This document shows positions 1 to 9,484 of a stretch of 33,346 bases of DNA, piece by piece. The position numbers and the translations under genes were made by a program. Each line of letters opens with the position of its first letter. The stretch's first letter is position 1. Under the pieces are notes generated by a model. It had not been told where the DNA came from. It saw only the letters and a list, made by a program, of their open reading frames with translations, and searched no databases. Source of the DNA: DUUI01 sp964345765 (GTDB lineage: Bacteria > Bacillota_I > Bacilli_A > Erysipelotrichales > Erysipelotrichaceae); the NCBI GenBank assembly GCA_964345765.1, contig CAYFSJ010000013.1, positions 1 through 33,346 of the forward strand, in the 5' to 3' direction.

Positions 1-4
1 AAAA

Positions 5-27
5 AATAACTCCAGCTAGAAGTTATT
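5..27 (-). terminator. Terminator of the GIY-YIG gene
   Basis: A 7-bp inverted repeat (AATAACT at 5-11, AGTTATT at 21-27) encloses the minus-strand stop codon (16-18). Read on the minus strand it is followed by a run of six T (complement of A at 1-6), the form of an intrinsic terminator. Confidence 0.6.
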
Positions 28-264
28 AATCAATTTGATTTTATTACAACGAGACAATCGTTTTATTTGATACTCTCGTTTCATAGCCTCACTTTGAGAG
101 GCATGTTTTTCAAGATAAACACATTTAACAGGAAGTCTGCTTCGAGTGTATTTTGAGCCTAAACCATCATTATGACATTTTAGGCGGGTGTCAATGTCAT
201 TGGTCCAGCCTGTGTAGAGACTTCCATCGCTGCATTCTAAGATATAGGTTACAAATTCTTTCAT
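16..264 (-). CDS. GIY-YIG nuclease superfamily protein, UPF0213/YazA-like
   Basis: This 82-residue protein is a stand-alone GIY-YIG domain of the UPF0213 (YhbQ/YazA) type. The sequence shows the expected order: a YIL strand near residue 7, LYTGWTND (the GIY-YIG core), a conserved Arg in DTRLKCHN, GSKYTRSR, and the C-terminal REYQIKRL segment with the family Glu on the SEAMKRE helix. The length is normal for the family, which has no added DNA-binding domain. Nuclease activity on DNA has been reported for some family members, but the cellular role is unsettled. It is transcribed away from the brkB-ffh genes. A TTGGTT-17-TAAGAT promoter-like pair lies just upstream (complement of about 265-295), so the leader would be very short. 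Confidence 0.85.
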   Translation of the reverse strand: MKEFVTYILECSDGSLYTGWTNDIDTRLKCHNDGLGSKYTRSRLPVKCVYLEKHASQSEAMKREYQIKRLSRCNKIKLINNF

Positions 265-341
265 GGACTCATCTTATCAAATCTAAAAGCTGAAACCAAG
301 AGTGAATATGTTAAAATAAATGCGTTAGAAGGGAATTGTGT

Positions 342-1358
342 ATGTTAGATAAATTACAAGAAAAATATAAAGATAATAAATTCTTAAGTTTTTTATTTGA
401 ATTAATCAAACGTTTTCAAGAAGATGAAGTCATGGCCGTAGGAGCTAGATTAGCTTATTACTTAATGATGGCCTTTTTCCCATTCTTGATTTTCTTATTA
501 AACTTAGCTGCCTTTACACCATTAGGTCAAGAACAAGTGATTGGGGAATTGTTTCAAGTTTTGCCCAATCAAACCAGTGAATTATTAGAACCCATCGTCA
601 TGGATGTCATTAGTTCACGATCTGCTAGTCTCTTATCCGTATCATTACTTTTAACTTTATGGTCAGGCTCAGCTGGAATTAATGCCTTAATTAAAGCCAT
701 GGGAACAGCCTTTGATGTTGAAAACTCAAGAGCGCCATGGGCCAAACGATTACTTTCCATTCTGTATACGTTTTTATTAGCCGTTATTATATTAGTCGTT
801 TTAATGGGACCAATCTTTGGCCAAGTCTTAATTAACTTGCTTGAAAATTTTATGAACTTGGGTGATGAATTAGCCGGACTGATTAATTTAGGGGTTTCTC
901 TTTTACCAATCCCAATTATGATTTTAGGGTTTGCCTCCATTTATAAATGGGGACCAGGTTTTCCTGAAACCAAAACGATTGCTTTTAAAGAAGCACTTGT
1001 GGGTGCCACTGCCGCTACATTCTTATTCTTAAGTTTATCCTTTGGCTTTAGTTTTTATGTTAATAACTTTGGTAATTATGCCAATACATATGGTGCTTTA
1101 GGAGGAGTCATTGTTTTACTGATTTGGTTATTCTTATCTTCTACGGTTATTATGTTGGGAGCAGAGATTACAGCGACCTATGTGGCAATGAAATCCAATC
1201 GAATTGATAAGCGGACCGATGAAAGTTCAAAAACACATCAAGAAAAGGAAGTAATCCTTTTAAAAACCAATCAAACACAAAAAGGACTGGGCTCAGCGAT
1301 TGTGGCTGGATTAGGTGGTTTTATCCTAATTAAAGCAGTCAAATCCATCTTGGATTAA
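342..1358 (+). CDS. YihY/BrkB family inner-membrane protein
   Basis: This 338-residue polytopic membrane protein belongs to the YihY/virulence factor BrkB family, once misnamed RNase BN. The N-terminal part carries the family hallmark AVGARLAYYLMMAFFPFLIFLLNL (described here by its ends, about residues 33-56), followed by about five further hydrophobic segments and the signature YGALGGVIVLLIWLFLSS near residue 250. A charged cytoplasmic tail follows, then one more hydrophobic stretch (SAIVAGLGGFILIK) at the C-terminus. I chose ATG at 342 over the in-frame TTG at 336 because GAAGGG at 328-333 sits eight bases before the ATG but only two before the TTG. The function of the family is not established; a transport role is often supposed. 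It lies upstream of ffh, which has its own promoter inside the end of this gene. Confidence 0.85.
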   Translation: MLDKLQEKYKDNKFLSFLFELIKRFQEDEVMAVGARLAYYLMMAFFPFLIFLLNLAAFTPLGQEQVIGELFQVLPNQTSELLEPIVMDVISSRSASLLSVSLLLTLWSGSAGINALIKAMGTAFDVENSRAPWAKRLLSILYTFLLAVIILVVLMGPIFGQVLINLLENFMNLGDELAGLINLGVSLLPIPIMILGFASIYKWGPGFPETKTIAFKEALVGATAATFLFLSLSFGFSFYVNNFGNYANTYGALGGVIVLLIWLFLSSTVIMLGAEITATYVAMKSNRIDKRTDESSKTHQEKEVILLKTNQTQKGLGSAIVAGLGGFILIKAVKSILD

Positions 1359-1377
1359 GTGTATCATTTGGTATAAT
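1350..1377 (+). promoter_or_regulatory. Sigma-A type promoter of ffh
   Basis: TTGGAT (1350-1355) and a perfect TATAAT (1372-1377) are separated by 16 bases, ending about 28 bases before the ffh start. The -35 box overlaps the brkB stop region. GGAGGAA at about 1391-1397 is the ribosome-binding site. Confidence 0.65.
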
Positions 1378-1405
1378 AGAGACAGAGTTTGGAGGAATTT
1401 AATAA

Positions 1406-2707
1406 ATGGCATTTGAAAACTTAACTGATCGCCTAAGTCAGAGTTTTAAAACGCTGGTAGGCAAGGGGAAATTAACTGAAAGTAATATGCGTGAAATGTT
1501 GAAGGAAGTTCGTTTATCGCTCATTGAAGCAGACGTCCACCCAAATGTCGTTTCACAATTTATTGATAATATTGAAGAACAAGCCTTAGGACAAGAAGTG
1601 ATGACCTCACTCAAACCATCTGAAATGGTGGTTAAGATTGTTAATGAAGAATTAATTAGGCTATTAGGTGAAACCCAAGAAGAACTTAATTTAGTTTCAC
1701 ATCCTGCGGTTGTTATGATGGTAGGTCTTCAAGGATCTGGTAAAACAACTTCAGCCGCCAAGATTGCTAATGACTTAATTAAGAATTTTAATCGTCGTGT
1801 TTTACTGGTTGGAGCAGATTTACAACGTCTTGCGGCAGTGGAACAATTACGTATTTTAGGTCGACAAATTGATGTTGAAGTCTTCTCATTAGAAGGCTCA
1901 ACCCCAGTTGATGTCGCAACTCAAGCTTTAGAATATGCTAAAGCGGAAGGCTTTGATACCTTAATTGTCGATACAGCAGGTCGTTTACACATTGATGAAG
2001 CATTAATGGATGAATTATCCACTCTTCAATCAATTTTAAAACCGGATGAAATCTTGTTATCCGTAGATGCTATGGCAGGTCAAGACATTGTTAATGTGGC
2101 CAGTCGCTTTAAACAACAAGTCGACTTAACAGGTTTAGTCGTTACCAAATATGATGGGGACTCTCGTGGAGGTGGAATCTTATCGGTTCGCTCTGTCACA
2201 GATGTTCCAGTTAAATATGTGGGAACTGGGGAAAAGATTGATGATTTAGAACGTTTCTATCCAGATCGTGTTGCTTCGCGCTTACTTGGAATGGGGGATG
2301 TCTTAACCCTGATTGAACAAGCCCAATCCAAGATGGACCAGGAAGCTGCTGAAAGAGCCGCTGAAAACATGATGAAGGGTCAGTTTACCATGGATGATTT
2401 ACTGACTTCGATTGAACAGATGTCTAAGATGGGACCACTCTCTGGTATTTTAGGCATGATGCCAGGCATGGGTAATCTTAAGAGTCAAATTGATGATGCT
2501 AAGAGCACTGAAGATTTTAAACGAATTAAAGCTATTATTCAATCCATGACCAAAGCTGAGCGTGCTAGACCTCAAATAATTCGTTCTTCTCAAAAGAAAC
2601 GGATTGCTGCAGGGGCAGGAGTTCGTCCTAGTGATGTTAATAAGCTGTTAAACCAATACGACAAAATGAAAGATCAAATGCGAATCTTATCACGTTTTAT
2701 GAAATAA
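1406..2707 (+). CDS. ffh: Signal recognition particle protein Ffh (SRP54)
   Basis: This is the 433-residue GTPase of the signal recognition particle. It binds 4.5S/scRNA and the signal sequences of nascent membrane proteins, and docks with FtsY. The N domain (about 1-95) is followed by the G domain with G1 GLQGSGKTT (residues 107-115), DTAGR (189-193), TKYD (247-250) and GDSRGGG. The methionine-rich M domain runs from about 310 and includes MGPLSGILGMMPGM and the RNA-binding R-rich segment near residue 385. The length is normal. In most Firmicutes ffh follows ylxM and directly precedes rpsP. Here brkB precedes it and a sugar operon follows, with rpsP about 20.8 kb downstream. The gene has its own promoter and a short terminator. 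Confidence 0.98.
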   Translation: MAFENLTDRLSQSFKTLVGKGKLTESNMREMLKEVRLSLIEADVHPNVVSQFIDNIEEQALGQEVMTSLKPSEMVVKIVNEELIRLLGETQEELNLVSHPAVVMMVGLQGSGKTTSAAKIANDLIKNFNRRVLLVGADLQRLAAVEQLRILGRQIDVEVFSLEGSTPVDVATQALEYAKAEGFDTLIVDTAGRLHIDEALMDELSTLQSILKPDEILLSVDAMAGQDIVNVASRFKQQVDLTGLVVTKYDGDSRGGGILSVRSVTDVPVKYVGTGEKIDDLERFYPDRVASRLLGMGDVLTLIEQAQSKMDQEAAERAAENMMKGQFTMDDLLTSIEQMSKMGPLSGILGMMPGMGNLKSQIDDAKSTEDFKRIKAIIQSMTKAERARPQIIRSSQKKRIAAGAGVRPSDVNKLLNQYDKMKDQMRILSRFMK

Positions 2708-2708
2708 C

Positions 2709-2730
2709 AGACGCTTTAATGCGTCTTTTA
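2709..2730 (+). terminator. Short terminator hairpin after ffh
   Basis: AGACGC (2709-2714) pairs with GCGTCT (2721-2726) around a TTTAAT loop, then TTTTA. The stem is only six base pairs, so read-through into the sugar operon 20 bases on is plausible. I see no separate promoter for that operon in the gap. Confidence 0.55.
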
Positions 2731-2749
2731 TGTAAAGGAGAAAACAAAC

Positions 2750-4027
2750 ATGTTGAAATTTAAAGACAATTTTCGTCTTGGTGTCGCCACCTCTTCAACA
2801 CAGATAGAAGGGGGCATTGTTGATTCAAATTGGTATCAATATTGTGAAGAAGGCCATGTCAAAGATGGATCTCATTGTAAAGATGCAACAATGCATTATC
2901 GAGACTTTACTCAAGATGCTCATCTAATGGATCAAATGGGTATTAAGGATTATCGCTTTTCATTAGAATGGGCACGTATTAATCCACAATTAGGTCAGTT
3001 TGATCGCTCAGCGCTTAATCATTATCGAGTTGAGTTATTATTCTTAAAAGAATTAGGCATTAAGCCTTTATTAACTTTCTATCATTTTACACATCCAACT
3101 TGGTTTGAAGAGCTCGGTGGGTTTACTAAGAAAGAGAATGTCATCTATTTCTTAGAATATGTTGGTGAATGTTTGAAGGTTTTTGGTGATTTAGTCGATG
3201 AATATTGCACCATAAATGAACCCAATGTCTATGCTATCTTAAGTTTCCTATATGGCGAATGGCCACCAATGAGAAAATCACTACCCGATGCTTTAGCAGT
3301 TATGAATGTGTTAGCTTTAGCTCATATTAAAACCTATGAATTAATTCATAGTGTGTTTGATAAGCACAAAGTTGTTAAAGTAGGATTTGCTCATCATGGA
3401 CGTGTTTTTGAGCCTGAAAATCGATTGAATCCAATCCATCGATTATCAACTAAAATCTTTTCTAAAGGATTTCAAGATGAGCTCATTAAAGCCTTTATGA
3501 TTGGAGAATTTAATTGGCCAATGAGAAACTTAGGCAATGTTCCTAAAGGCATTTATAGTGATTATATTGGTATTAATTACTACACGCGTTCTTTAGTGAG
3601 TGAGTTTAAAGAAAGTGATAAGCGAATTTATCCAACTAATGATTTAAATTGGGAAATTTATCCAGAAGGATTAATTAAGATTGCTAAACAGAGTTTTGAT
3701 GTCTTACCATTACCAATTTATATTACAGAAAATGGAACCTGTGATAATTCAGATCAATTTAGAGCCAAATATATTTATGAGCATCTGAAAGTGATTATGG
3801 ATAGTGACTTACCAATTGAGCGTTATTACCATTGGTGCTTTGTTGATAATTTTGAATGGAAAGAAGGCAATAGTGCCCGCTTTGGTTTAGTACACAATGA
3901 TTTTGATACTCAAAAACGAACCATTAAAGACAGTGGTCATTTCTATACCGCAATGATTTATCATCAAGGAGTGACAGCTGAATTATTTGATGAATATGTC
4001 AAAGATAAGGAATACCATTATGATTGA
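2750..4027 (+). CDS. Glycoside hydrolase family 1 beta-glucosidase
   Basis: This 425-residue GH1 enzyme is probably intracellular, since no signal peptide is visible. It has the N-terminal GVATSSTQIEGG, the acid/base Glu157 in TINEPNV and the nucleophile Glu327 in YITENGT. The C-terminal part reads WCFVDNFEWKEGN then ARFGLVHNDFDTQKRT. That ending matches beta-glucosidases acting on unphosphorylated sugars rather than 6-phospho-beta-glucosidases, in keeping with the cation symporter two genes on and the absence of any PTS gene. The protein is slightly shorter than the usual 440-480 residues. AAAGGAG precedes the ATG. It is the first gene of a coupled operon; its stop overlaps the start of the next gene by 8 bases. 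The exact beta-glycoside split cannot be read from sequence. Confidence 0.92.
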   Translation: MLKFKDNFRLGVATSSTQIEGGIVDSNWYQYCEEGHVKDGSHCKDATMHYRDFTQDAHLMDQMGIKDYRFSLEWARINPQLGQFDRSALNHYRVELLFLKELGIKPLLTFYHFTHPTWFEELGGFTKKENVIYFLEYVGECLKVFGDLVDEYCTINEPNVYAILSFLYGEWPPMRKSLPDALAVMNVLALAHIKTYELIHSVFDKHKVVKVGFAHHGRVFEPENRLNPIHRLSTKIFSKGFQDELIKAFMIGEFNWPMRNLGNVPKGIYSDYIGINYYTRSLVSEFKESDKRIYPTNDLNWEIYPEGLIKIAKQSFDVLPLPIYITENGTCDNSDQFRAKYIYEHLKVIMDSDLPIERYYHWCFVDNFEWKEGNSARFGLVHNDFDTQKRTIKDSGHFYTAMIYHQGVTAELFDEYVKDKEYHYD

Positions 4028-6320
4028 TATAAGGGATGATCGAAGCATTTATCTACAAACCCAAAACACCTCCTATTGGATGCATGTCAATCAATATCAA
4101 CACTTAGAACACTTGTATTATGGACCTTATATAGAGACTCAAAAGGTCGATGCACTAAGAGTGCCTCATCATGTGAGTTTTGGTAGTAGTGTTAATCTAG
4201 GTCAACAATACTCCTTAGATCAACAACGACAAGAAATTGCTTTTAGTGGAAAAGGTGATTTTAGAGAGCCCAGTTATCAATTGATTGATCAAGATGGCTC
4301 CTTTGTCAGTCATCTAAGAGTCAAAGACATAAGCTTAAGTGATTCAATAGCGTATCCAACTGAATTTTTTAGCCCAAGAAAAACAGAACAGACTCAACAA
4401 TGTATCATCCAATTAGTTGATGATTACTTTGATGTGTCTGTTTTTTTGTATTATACGCTCTATCCTGAATATGATGTTATTTGTCGACATACTAAAATTA
4501 TCAACCATTCAGATCAAACCATTAAGATTAAGAAACTTATGTCAGCAAGCTTTGATTGTTTTGAAAATGATTATCAAGTTTTAACCTTAAATGGGACTTG
4601 GGGTAAAGAAGCACAAATTAAACTTAATCAAGTACAATCTGGAACTCAAATTCACCAATCATTAACTGGAGCCTCATCCTCCCTTAATAATCCTGGGTTA
4701 TTAGTCTTTAATGAGGATCATGCCATTGGCCTAAATCTAATCTATTCTGGTAATCATTATAATAGTGTTCAAGCGCATTATGATGGATCGATGCGCATTA
4801 TGATGGGTATTAATCCAAATCAATTTGAATGGCATTTAAAACCAGAACAAAGTTTCTCGACTCCAGTGGCTGTTCTAACAACTGGACAGAATCAAATAGA
4901 AGTGACACAACAATTCCATCGTTTTATTCGTGACTGTATTATTCCTATTGAACCTTTTGAAAAACCAGTCACCTATAATCACTGGGAGGGGACTTTCTTT
5001 GATTATGATCATACGAAATTAATTTCTTTTGCGACTAAAGCCAAGAATTGTGGCATGGATTTATTTGTGATTGATGATGGTTGGTTTGGTGATCGAAATG
5101 ATGATTATCGATCCTTAGGCGATTATTTTGAGAATCAGAAGAAATTTCCACATGGTTTAAAATCGACCATACAAAAAATCAAAGACTTAGGCTTAAAAGT
5201 AGGAATATGGGTCGAACCAGAAATGGTCTCTGAAGATTCAGAACTCTTTAGAGCCCATCCAGATTGGGCTATTGGTAAGGCACATCATATTCGAGCCAAA
5301 GGGCGTAATCAATATGTCTTAGATTTATGTAATGATGAGGTCGTTGACTATATTGTTAAAAATGTCAGTCAAGTGATTGACGAGTATGAAGTTGATTACA
5401 TAAAATGGGATATGAATCGTCATCATTCTGATCAATTTAGTCCAACTCTCAAGAATCAATTGGAGTTTGATGTACGCTATCAAATGGGCTTAGTTAAAGC
5501 CTTAAAACAAATCTTTGAAGCTAGACCACATATATTCTTAGAAATGTGTAGTAGTGGAGGGAATCGATTTGATTTAGGCATGCTAAGTGTCGCACAGCAG
5601 ATTTGGACCTCGGATAACACCGATGCCATGGATCGCTTAAAGATACAAGAAGGCACGGCTATTTTCTATCCACTAACTTCCATCAGCAATCATGTTTCAG
5701 GGAAGGTCAATGCTCAAACTCTAAGAAATACACCACTGTCAACTCGCTTTAATGTGGCTTGTTTTGGTGGCTTTGGCTATGAGCTGGATTTAAATATTTT
5801 ATCCAAAGCAGAACTAAATGAAATCAAAGACCAAATACAGTTCTATAAAAAAATTAAAGAGATTGTCTTAAAAGGGGATTACCGTGTTAATCCAATGAAA
5901 AACCAATATCGCACCTGTTGGCAAGTGACTTATCAAAATCAAGGCTTAGTTGGTTTATTTCAAGGAATTAATCACGCCCTTCAACCTCGAGAAAAACTAC
6001 GTGTTTATGATTTAGACCCAAATAAATTCTATGTACTTAAAAGCAAATCTCAAAAATTATTTATTGATCGCTATGGTGAAATCTTAAAACACGTTACCTC
6101 ACTTCCTATTCATCCTTATGGCATGATTATGAATCAAGTTGCCAAATATAAAACAATGGAGGATGGAAACTATGAAGTAGTGGCTAGTGGTGGGCATTTA
6201 AGACAAGGAATTGTGTTAAATGATGTCTTTTTAGGAACAGGGTATCACCCTCAAATTAGACTTTGGGGTGATTTTGGATCAACCCTTTATACAATACAGG
6301 AGGAACAAGATGAACAATAA
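4020..6320 (+). CDS. Alpha-galactosidase, glycoside hydrolase family 36
   Basis: This 766-residue GH36 enzyme hydrolyses terminal alpha-1,6-galactosides such as melibiose and raffinose. An N-terminal beta-sandwich (about 1-310) precedes the TIM barrel, which contains FVIDDGWFG, VGIWVEPEMV, the nucleophile Asp464 in IKWDMNR, the substrate-binding CSSGG motif, and the acid/base Asp532 in WTSDNTD. A C-terminal beta domain follows. Length and order match the bacillary AgaB/Aga group. I placed the start at ATG 4020 because AAGGA lies nine bases upstream and the family N-terminus fits; an in-frame ATG at 3987 lies deep inside the GH1 gene. It overlaps GH1 by 8 bases and the transporter by 11, so translation is probably coupled. 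No secretion signal is seen. Confidence 0.95.
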   Translation: MIDIRDDRSIYLQTQNTSYWMHVNQYQHLEHLYYGPYIETQKVDALRVPHHVSFGSSVNLGQQYSLDQQRQEIAFSGKGDFREPSYQLIDQDGSFVSHLRVKDISLSDSIAYPTEFFSPRKTEQTQQCIIQLVDDYFDVSVFLYYTLYPEYDVICRHTKIINHSDQTIKIKKLMSASFDCFENDYQVLTLNGTWGKEAQIKLNQVQSGTQIHQSLTGASSSLNNPGLLVFNEDHAIGLNLIYSGNHYNSVQAHYDGSMRIMMGINPNQFEWHLKPEQSFSTPVAVLTTGQNQIEVTQQFHRFIRDCIIPIEPFEKPVTYNHWEGTFFDYDHTKLISFATKAKNCGMDLFVIDDGWFGDRNDDYRSLGDYFENQKKFPHGLKSTIQKIKDLGLKVGIWVEPEMVSEDSELFRAHPDWAIGKAHHIRAKGRNQYVLDLCNDEVVDYIVKNVSQVIDEYEVDYIKWDMNRHHSDQFSPTLKNQLEFDVRYQMGLVKALKQIFEARPHIFLEMCSSGGNRFDLGMLSVAQQIWTSDNTDAMDRLKIQEGTAIFYPLTSISNHVSGKVNAQTLRNTPLSTRFNVACFGGFGYELDLNILSKAELNEIKDQIQFYKKIKEIVLKGDYRVNPMKNQYRTCWQVTYQNQGLVGLFQGINHALQPREKLRVYDLDPNKFYVLKSKSQKLFIDRYGEILKHVTSLPIHPYGMIMNQVAKYKTMEDGNYEVVASGGHLRQGIVLNDVFLGTGYHPQIRLWGDFGSTLYTIQEEQDEQ

Positions 6321-7680
6321 TCGGTATTCATTTGGAATTGGGACCATTGGTCGTGACATGGTCTATACCTTAGTGTCCATGTTTTTAATGGTCTATTTAA
6401 CGGATGTGCTCAATGTTTCAGACGCTGATTTAACATCTATCGGGATTGTTTTTATGGTCATGAGAATCTTTGATGCCATCAACGATCCGGTGATGGGTTT
6501 ATTGGTTGATAATACCAAATCAAAATGGGGGAAGTTTAAACCTTGGATTTTCTTTGGCGCAATCTTATCTGGGATATTTACCGTCATTATGTTTTATGAT
6601 TTCGGTTTAACAGGGGCAGCTTATGTCTTGATGTTTGCCTTGATTTATCTGTTATGGGAAGTTAGTTTTACTGCTAATGACATCGCTTATTGGTCAATGT
6701 TACCAGCACTTTCTTCCAGTCAGAAAGAGCGAGAAAGAATTGGTGCTTTTGCTCGTATCTGTGCCAATATCGGATTATTTACATTAGTCGTAGGGATTGT
6801 TCCAGCGACTGATTATTTAGCTAAAATAACTGGTTCAATGAAAAATGCTTATTTGACACTTGCCATCATTCTTGTGTTAATTATGTGGTTTTTTCAACTC
6901 TTTACACTACTCTTTACTAAGGAACAAAAAGACATTGAAGTTTCAACAGAACCGACAAAATTCTCTGAGATTTTTTCCATTATTACTAAGAATGACCAAT
7001 TATTATGGACAACCGTTTCCATGGTTTTGTTTATGATTGGTTATTCGACGACCACTCAATTTGGTTGGCATTTCTTCACTTATATTTTTGGTGATGAATC
7101 TAAGTATTCTATTTTCGCATTAGTCTTAGGGGTGTCTCAGATTGTGGCACTGGTCGTCTTTCCACTTTTTTCTAAACGATTTAATCGGAAGCTACTCTAT
7201 TTTGGGGCAACTGTATTAGTGGTCTTAGGTTATTTCATTTTCTTTGTGGCAGATCAGTCAATGGGCTTGATTGCGTTAGCAGGAATCTTACTATTTGTTG
7301 GTCAAGCCTTCATTCAATTATTAATGTTAATGTTTATTGCTGATACAGTCGAATATGGTGAGTATAAACTCGGCAAACGAAATGATTCAATTACCTTATC
7401 AATTCAACCTTTAATTAATAAATTAGGCGCAGCCATTGCCACTGGAATTGTCTCTCAAACATTAGTGATTTCTGGTGTTAACTCTGCTGCTTCGGCTGCA
7501 GATGTCACTGATAAGGGCGCACTGGTTTTTAAGATATCGATGATGATTATTCCATTAGTATTAATTGTCATTGGTTATCTTGTTTATCGCGCTAAATATA
7601 CCATTAATGAAACCAACTATGCTCAGATGTTAGAAGAACTTCAAAGGAGACGTCATGCTCAACAAGAACTCAACGATTAA
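6310..7680 (+). CDS. GPH-family sugar:cation symporter (MelB-like)
   Basis: This 456-residue membrane protein has about 12 hydrophobic segments and belongs to the glycoside-pentoside-hexuronide:cation symporter family. The hallmark is FDAINDPVMG followed by LVDNTKSKWGKFKPW in the TM2-loop-TM3 region, matching the cation/sugar Asp-containing motif of melibiose carriers. A second family feature is ADTVEYGEYKLGKRNDS in the second half. It would import unphosphorylated oligosaccharides with H+ or Na+ and so feed the intracellular hydrolases on either side. CAGGAGG lies six bases before the chosen ATG at 6310; an earlier in-frame ATG at 6268 lies within the alpha-galactosidase gene. The substrate is likely an alpha-galactoside or short glucoside, inferred from the neighbours. 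Confidence 0.93.
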   Translation: MNNNRYSFGIGTIGRDMVYTLVSMFLMVYLTDVLNVSDADLTSIGIVFMVMRIFDAINDPVMGLLVDNTKSKWGKFKPWIFFGAILSGIFTVIMFYDFGLTGAAYVLMFALIYLLWEVSFTANDIAYWSMLPALSSSQKERERIGAFARICANIGLFTLVVGIVPATDYLAKITGSMKNAYLTLAIILVLIMWFFQLFTLLFTKEQKDIEVSTEPTKFSEIFSIITKNDQLLWTTVSMVLFMIGYSTTTQFGWHFFTYIFGDESKYSIFALVLGVSQIVALVVFPLFSKRFNRKLLYFGATVLVVLGYFIFFVADQSMGLIALAGILLFVGQAFIQLLMLMFIADTVEYGEYKLGKRNDSITLSIQPLINKLGAAIATGIVSQTLVISGVNSAASAADVTDKGALVFKISMMIIPLVLIVIGYLVYRAKYTINETNYAQMLEELQRRRHAQQELND

Positions 7681-9484
7681 AGACTTATTAAAGACACCCA
7701 TTGGTCGAGATGTAGTGGATAAGATTCTATTACAGATGGATAAATCATCGACTTGGATTGAAAATCCACTGGTACTAAATTTAAAATTAAAATATTTAAC
7801 TAAAATCATCAAAGATGAAAGCTTTGTTGAGACACTAATTAATTTAGCCAATCAAGATCAGTTTTATCCAACTCAAGAGGGTGGACAGCTGATTAAAACT
7901 TGGTGGAAAGAGATTGTCTTTTATCAAATTTATCCACGATCTTTCAAAGATAGTAATGGGGATGGTTTAGGTGACTTACAAGGAATTATTTCTAAACTAG
8001 ATTACATTAAAGAGATGGGTTTTGGTGGGATATGGTTATCACCAATCTTTCAATCACCGATGAAAGATAATGGTTATGATATTTCAGATTATTATGAGAT
8101 TCATCCAGAAATGGGCACAATGGATGATTTAAAACAGTTGATTTTAGCCTGTCACTCTAAGGACTTAAAGATTATTCTTGATTTAGTGGTCAATCACACT
8201 AGTGATCAACATCCTTGGTTTATTGAAGCACTCAATGATCAAACTTCTGATAAAAGAGATTATTACTTCTTTAGAGACAAAGAAAAGACGAATAATTGGG
8301 TTTCCTTTTTCTATGAATCGGCTTGGAAATATTTTGAAGCTCAAGACATTAGTGCTTTGCATTTATTTGCTTCTGAACAATTTGATTTGAATTGGGATAA
8401 TCCAAAAGTAAGAGATGAAGTTGTCAAGATCGTTAACTTTTATGCTGACTTGGGCATTGATGGCTATCGTTTGGATGTCATTAATTACATTTCTAAGAAT
8501 CCTGGTTTACCTCAAGGAAATCCATGGGTAGGGGATTTAATTGGATTTACTGGAATTGAACATTATTTTTATGGACCTAAACTTCATCAGTATTTACAAG
8601 AGCTTAATGAAAGGGCCTTTAAACCCAACCAACTCTTTAGTATTGGTGAAACACCAGGGATTGGTATTCAAACGTCAAAGATGATGAGTGCCGATTATCG
8701 TAATGAATTGGATTTAATCTTTAATTTTGATCATTTAGAAAATCCAGGGAAAGTTCGCTTTGATCAATATTTTTATGACTTAGAATACTATAAGAAATAC
8801 ATCATTAAATGGCAAAAATCATTGAGTAATCATGATTGGATGTCACTCTTTTTTGAAAATCATGATAATCCTCGAATGATCTCGAAAGTGTCCAATAAAC
8901 CACAATATTATCCTTATATTGGTAAATTACTGGCTGTTTTACTGTTAACACTAAAAGGAACACCATTTATTTATCAAGGACAAGAAGCAGGTTTTATCGA
9001 TCAATTCTTTGAAGAACATGAATTAAGGGATGTTGAATCGATCAATAAATTAAAACAAAGTGATTTAAAGACGGTTAATGCGGGAACACGAGATCAAAGT
9101 AGAACCGTGATGAAATGGACACAAGAGGGTGGTTTTACTCAGGGCACAGCGTGGATTAAATCACAACATCCTGATGTACACTCAATTGACCAACAACTAT
9201 TAGATCCTAATTCTATTCTTAGCTTTTATAAAACACTTATTCATCTAAGAAATAAGAATCAACAACTGATTTATAGTCCTGTTAAATTTGAATTTGAATA
9301 TCGTCATAAATATTTTGGATATCATCGAGGAGATTACTTTATTGAAATGAATTTAACGGATGAGCCGATTCGATTTGAACCTATTAAGAATAAAGGCATA
9401 AAACTATTAAGTAATTATCAGGATGATCAAGCGTATTTAAGACCTTATGAGGCAATTATTTACAGAAAGGAACAAATTTTATGA
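7655..9484 (+). CDS. GH13 alpha-glucosidase with extra N-terminal helical domain
   Basis: This 609-residue protein carries a GH13 catalytic module of the oligo-1,6-glucosidase/alpha-glucosidase type from about residue 85 (WWKEIVFYQIYPRSF). The conserved regions are DLVVNH, QFDLNWDNP, GYRLDV with nucleophile Asp274, SIGETPG with acid/base Glu332, and FENHDNPR with transition-state stabiliser Asp404. A GTPFIYQGQE strand and a C-terminal beta domain complete it. It probably releases glucose from alpha-1,6 or alpha-1,4 oligosaccharides in the cytoplasm. The first ~84 residues, containing KDLLKTPIGRDVVDKILLQM and a PLVLNLKLKYL segment, are not part of the standard fold and look all-helical; I do not recognise this domain by name. 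AAGGAG precedes ATG 7655, and the start lies 26 bases inside the transporter gene. Confidence 0.9.
   Translation: MLNKNSTIKDLLKTPIGRDVVDKILLQMDKSSTWIENPLVLNLKLKYLTKIIKDESFVETLINLANQDQFYPTQEGGQLIKTWWKEIVFYQIYPRSFKDSNGDGLGDLQGIISKLDYIKEMGFGGIWLSPIFQSPMKDNGYDISDYYEIHPEMGTMDDLKQLILACHSKDLKIILDLVVNHTSDQHPWFIEALNDQTSDKRDYYFFRDKEKTNNWVSFFYESAWKYFEAQDISALHLFASEQFDLNWDNPKVRDEVVKIVNFYADLGIDGYRLDVINYISKNPGLPQGNPWVGDLIGFTGIEHYFYGPKLHQYLQELNERAFKPNQLFSIGETPGIGIQTSKMMSADYRNELDLIFNFDHLENPGKVRFDQYFYDLEYYKKYIIKWQKSLSNHDWMSLFFENHDNPRMISKVSNKPQYYPYIGKLLAVLLLTLKGTPFIYQGQEAGFIDQFFEEHELRDVESINKLKQSDLKTVNAGTRDQSRTVMKWTQEGGFTQGTAWIKSQHPDVHSIDQQLLDPNSILSFYKTLIHLRNKNQQLIYSPVKFEFEYRHKYFGYHRGDYFIEMNLTDEPIRFEPIKNKGIKLLSNYQDDQAYLRPYEAIIYRKEQIL

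Noticed and set aside
569..940. Minus-strand frame inside brkB, and similar frames inside other genes.
   Set aside because: They are antisense shadows of well-supported genes and have no motifs or start signals of their own.
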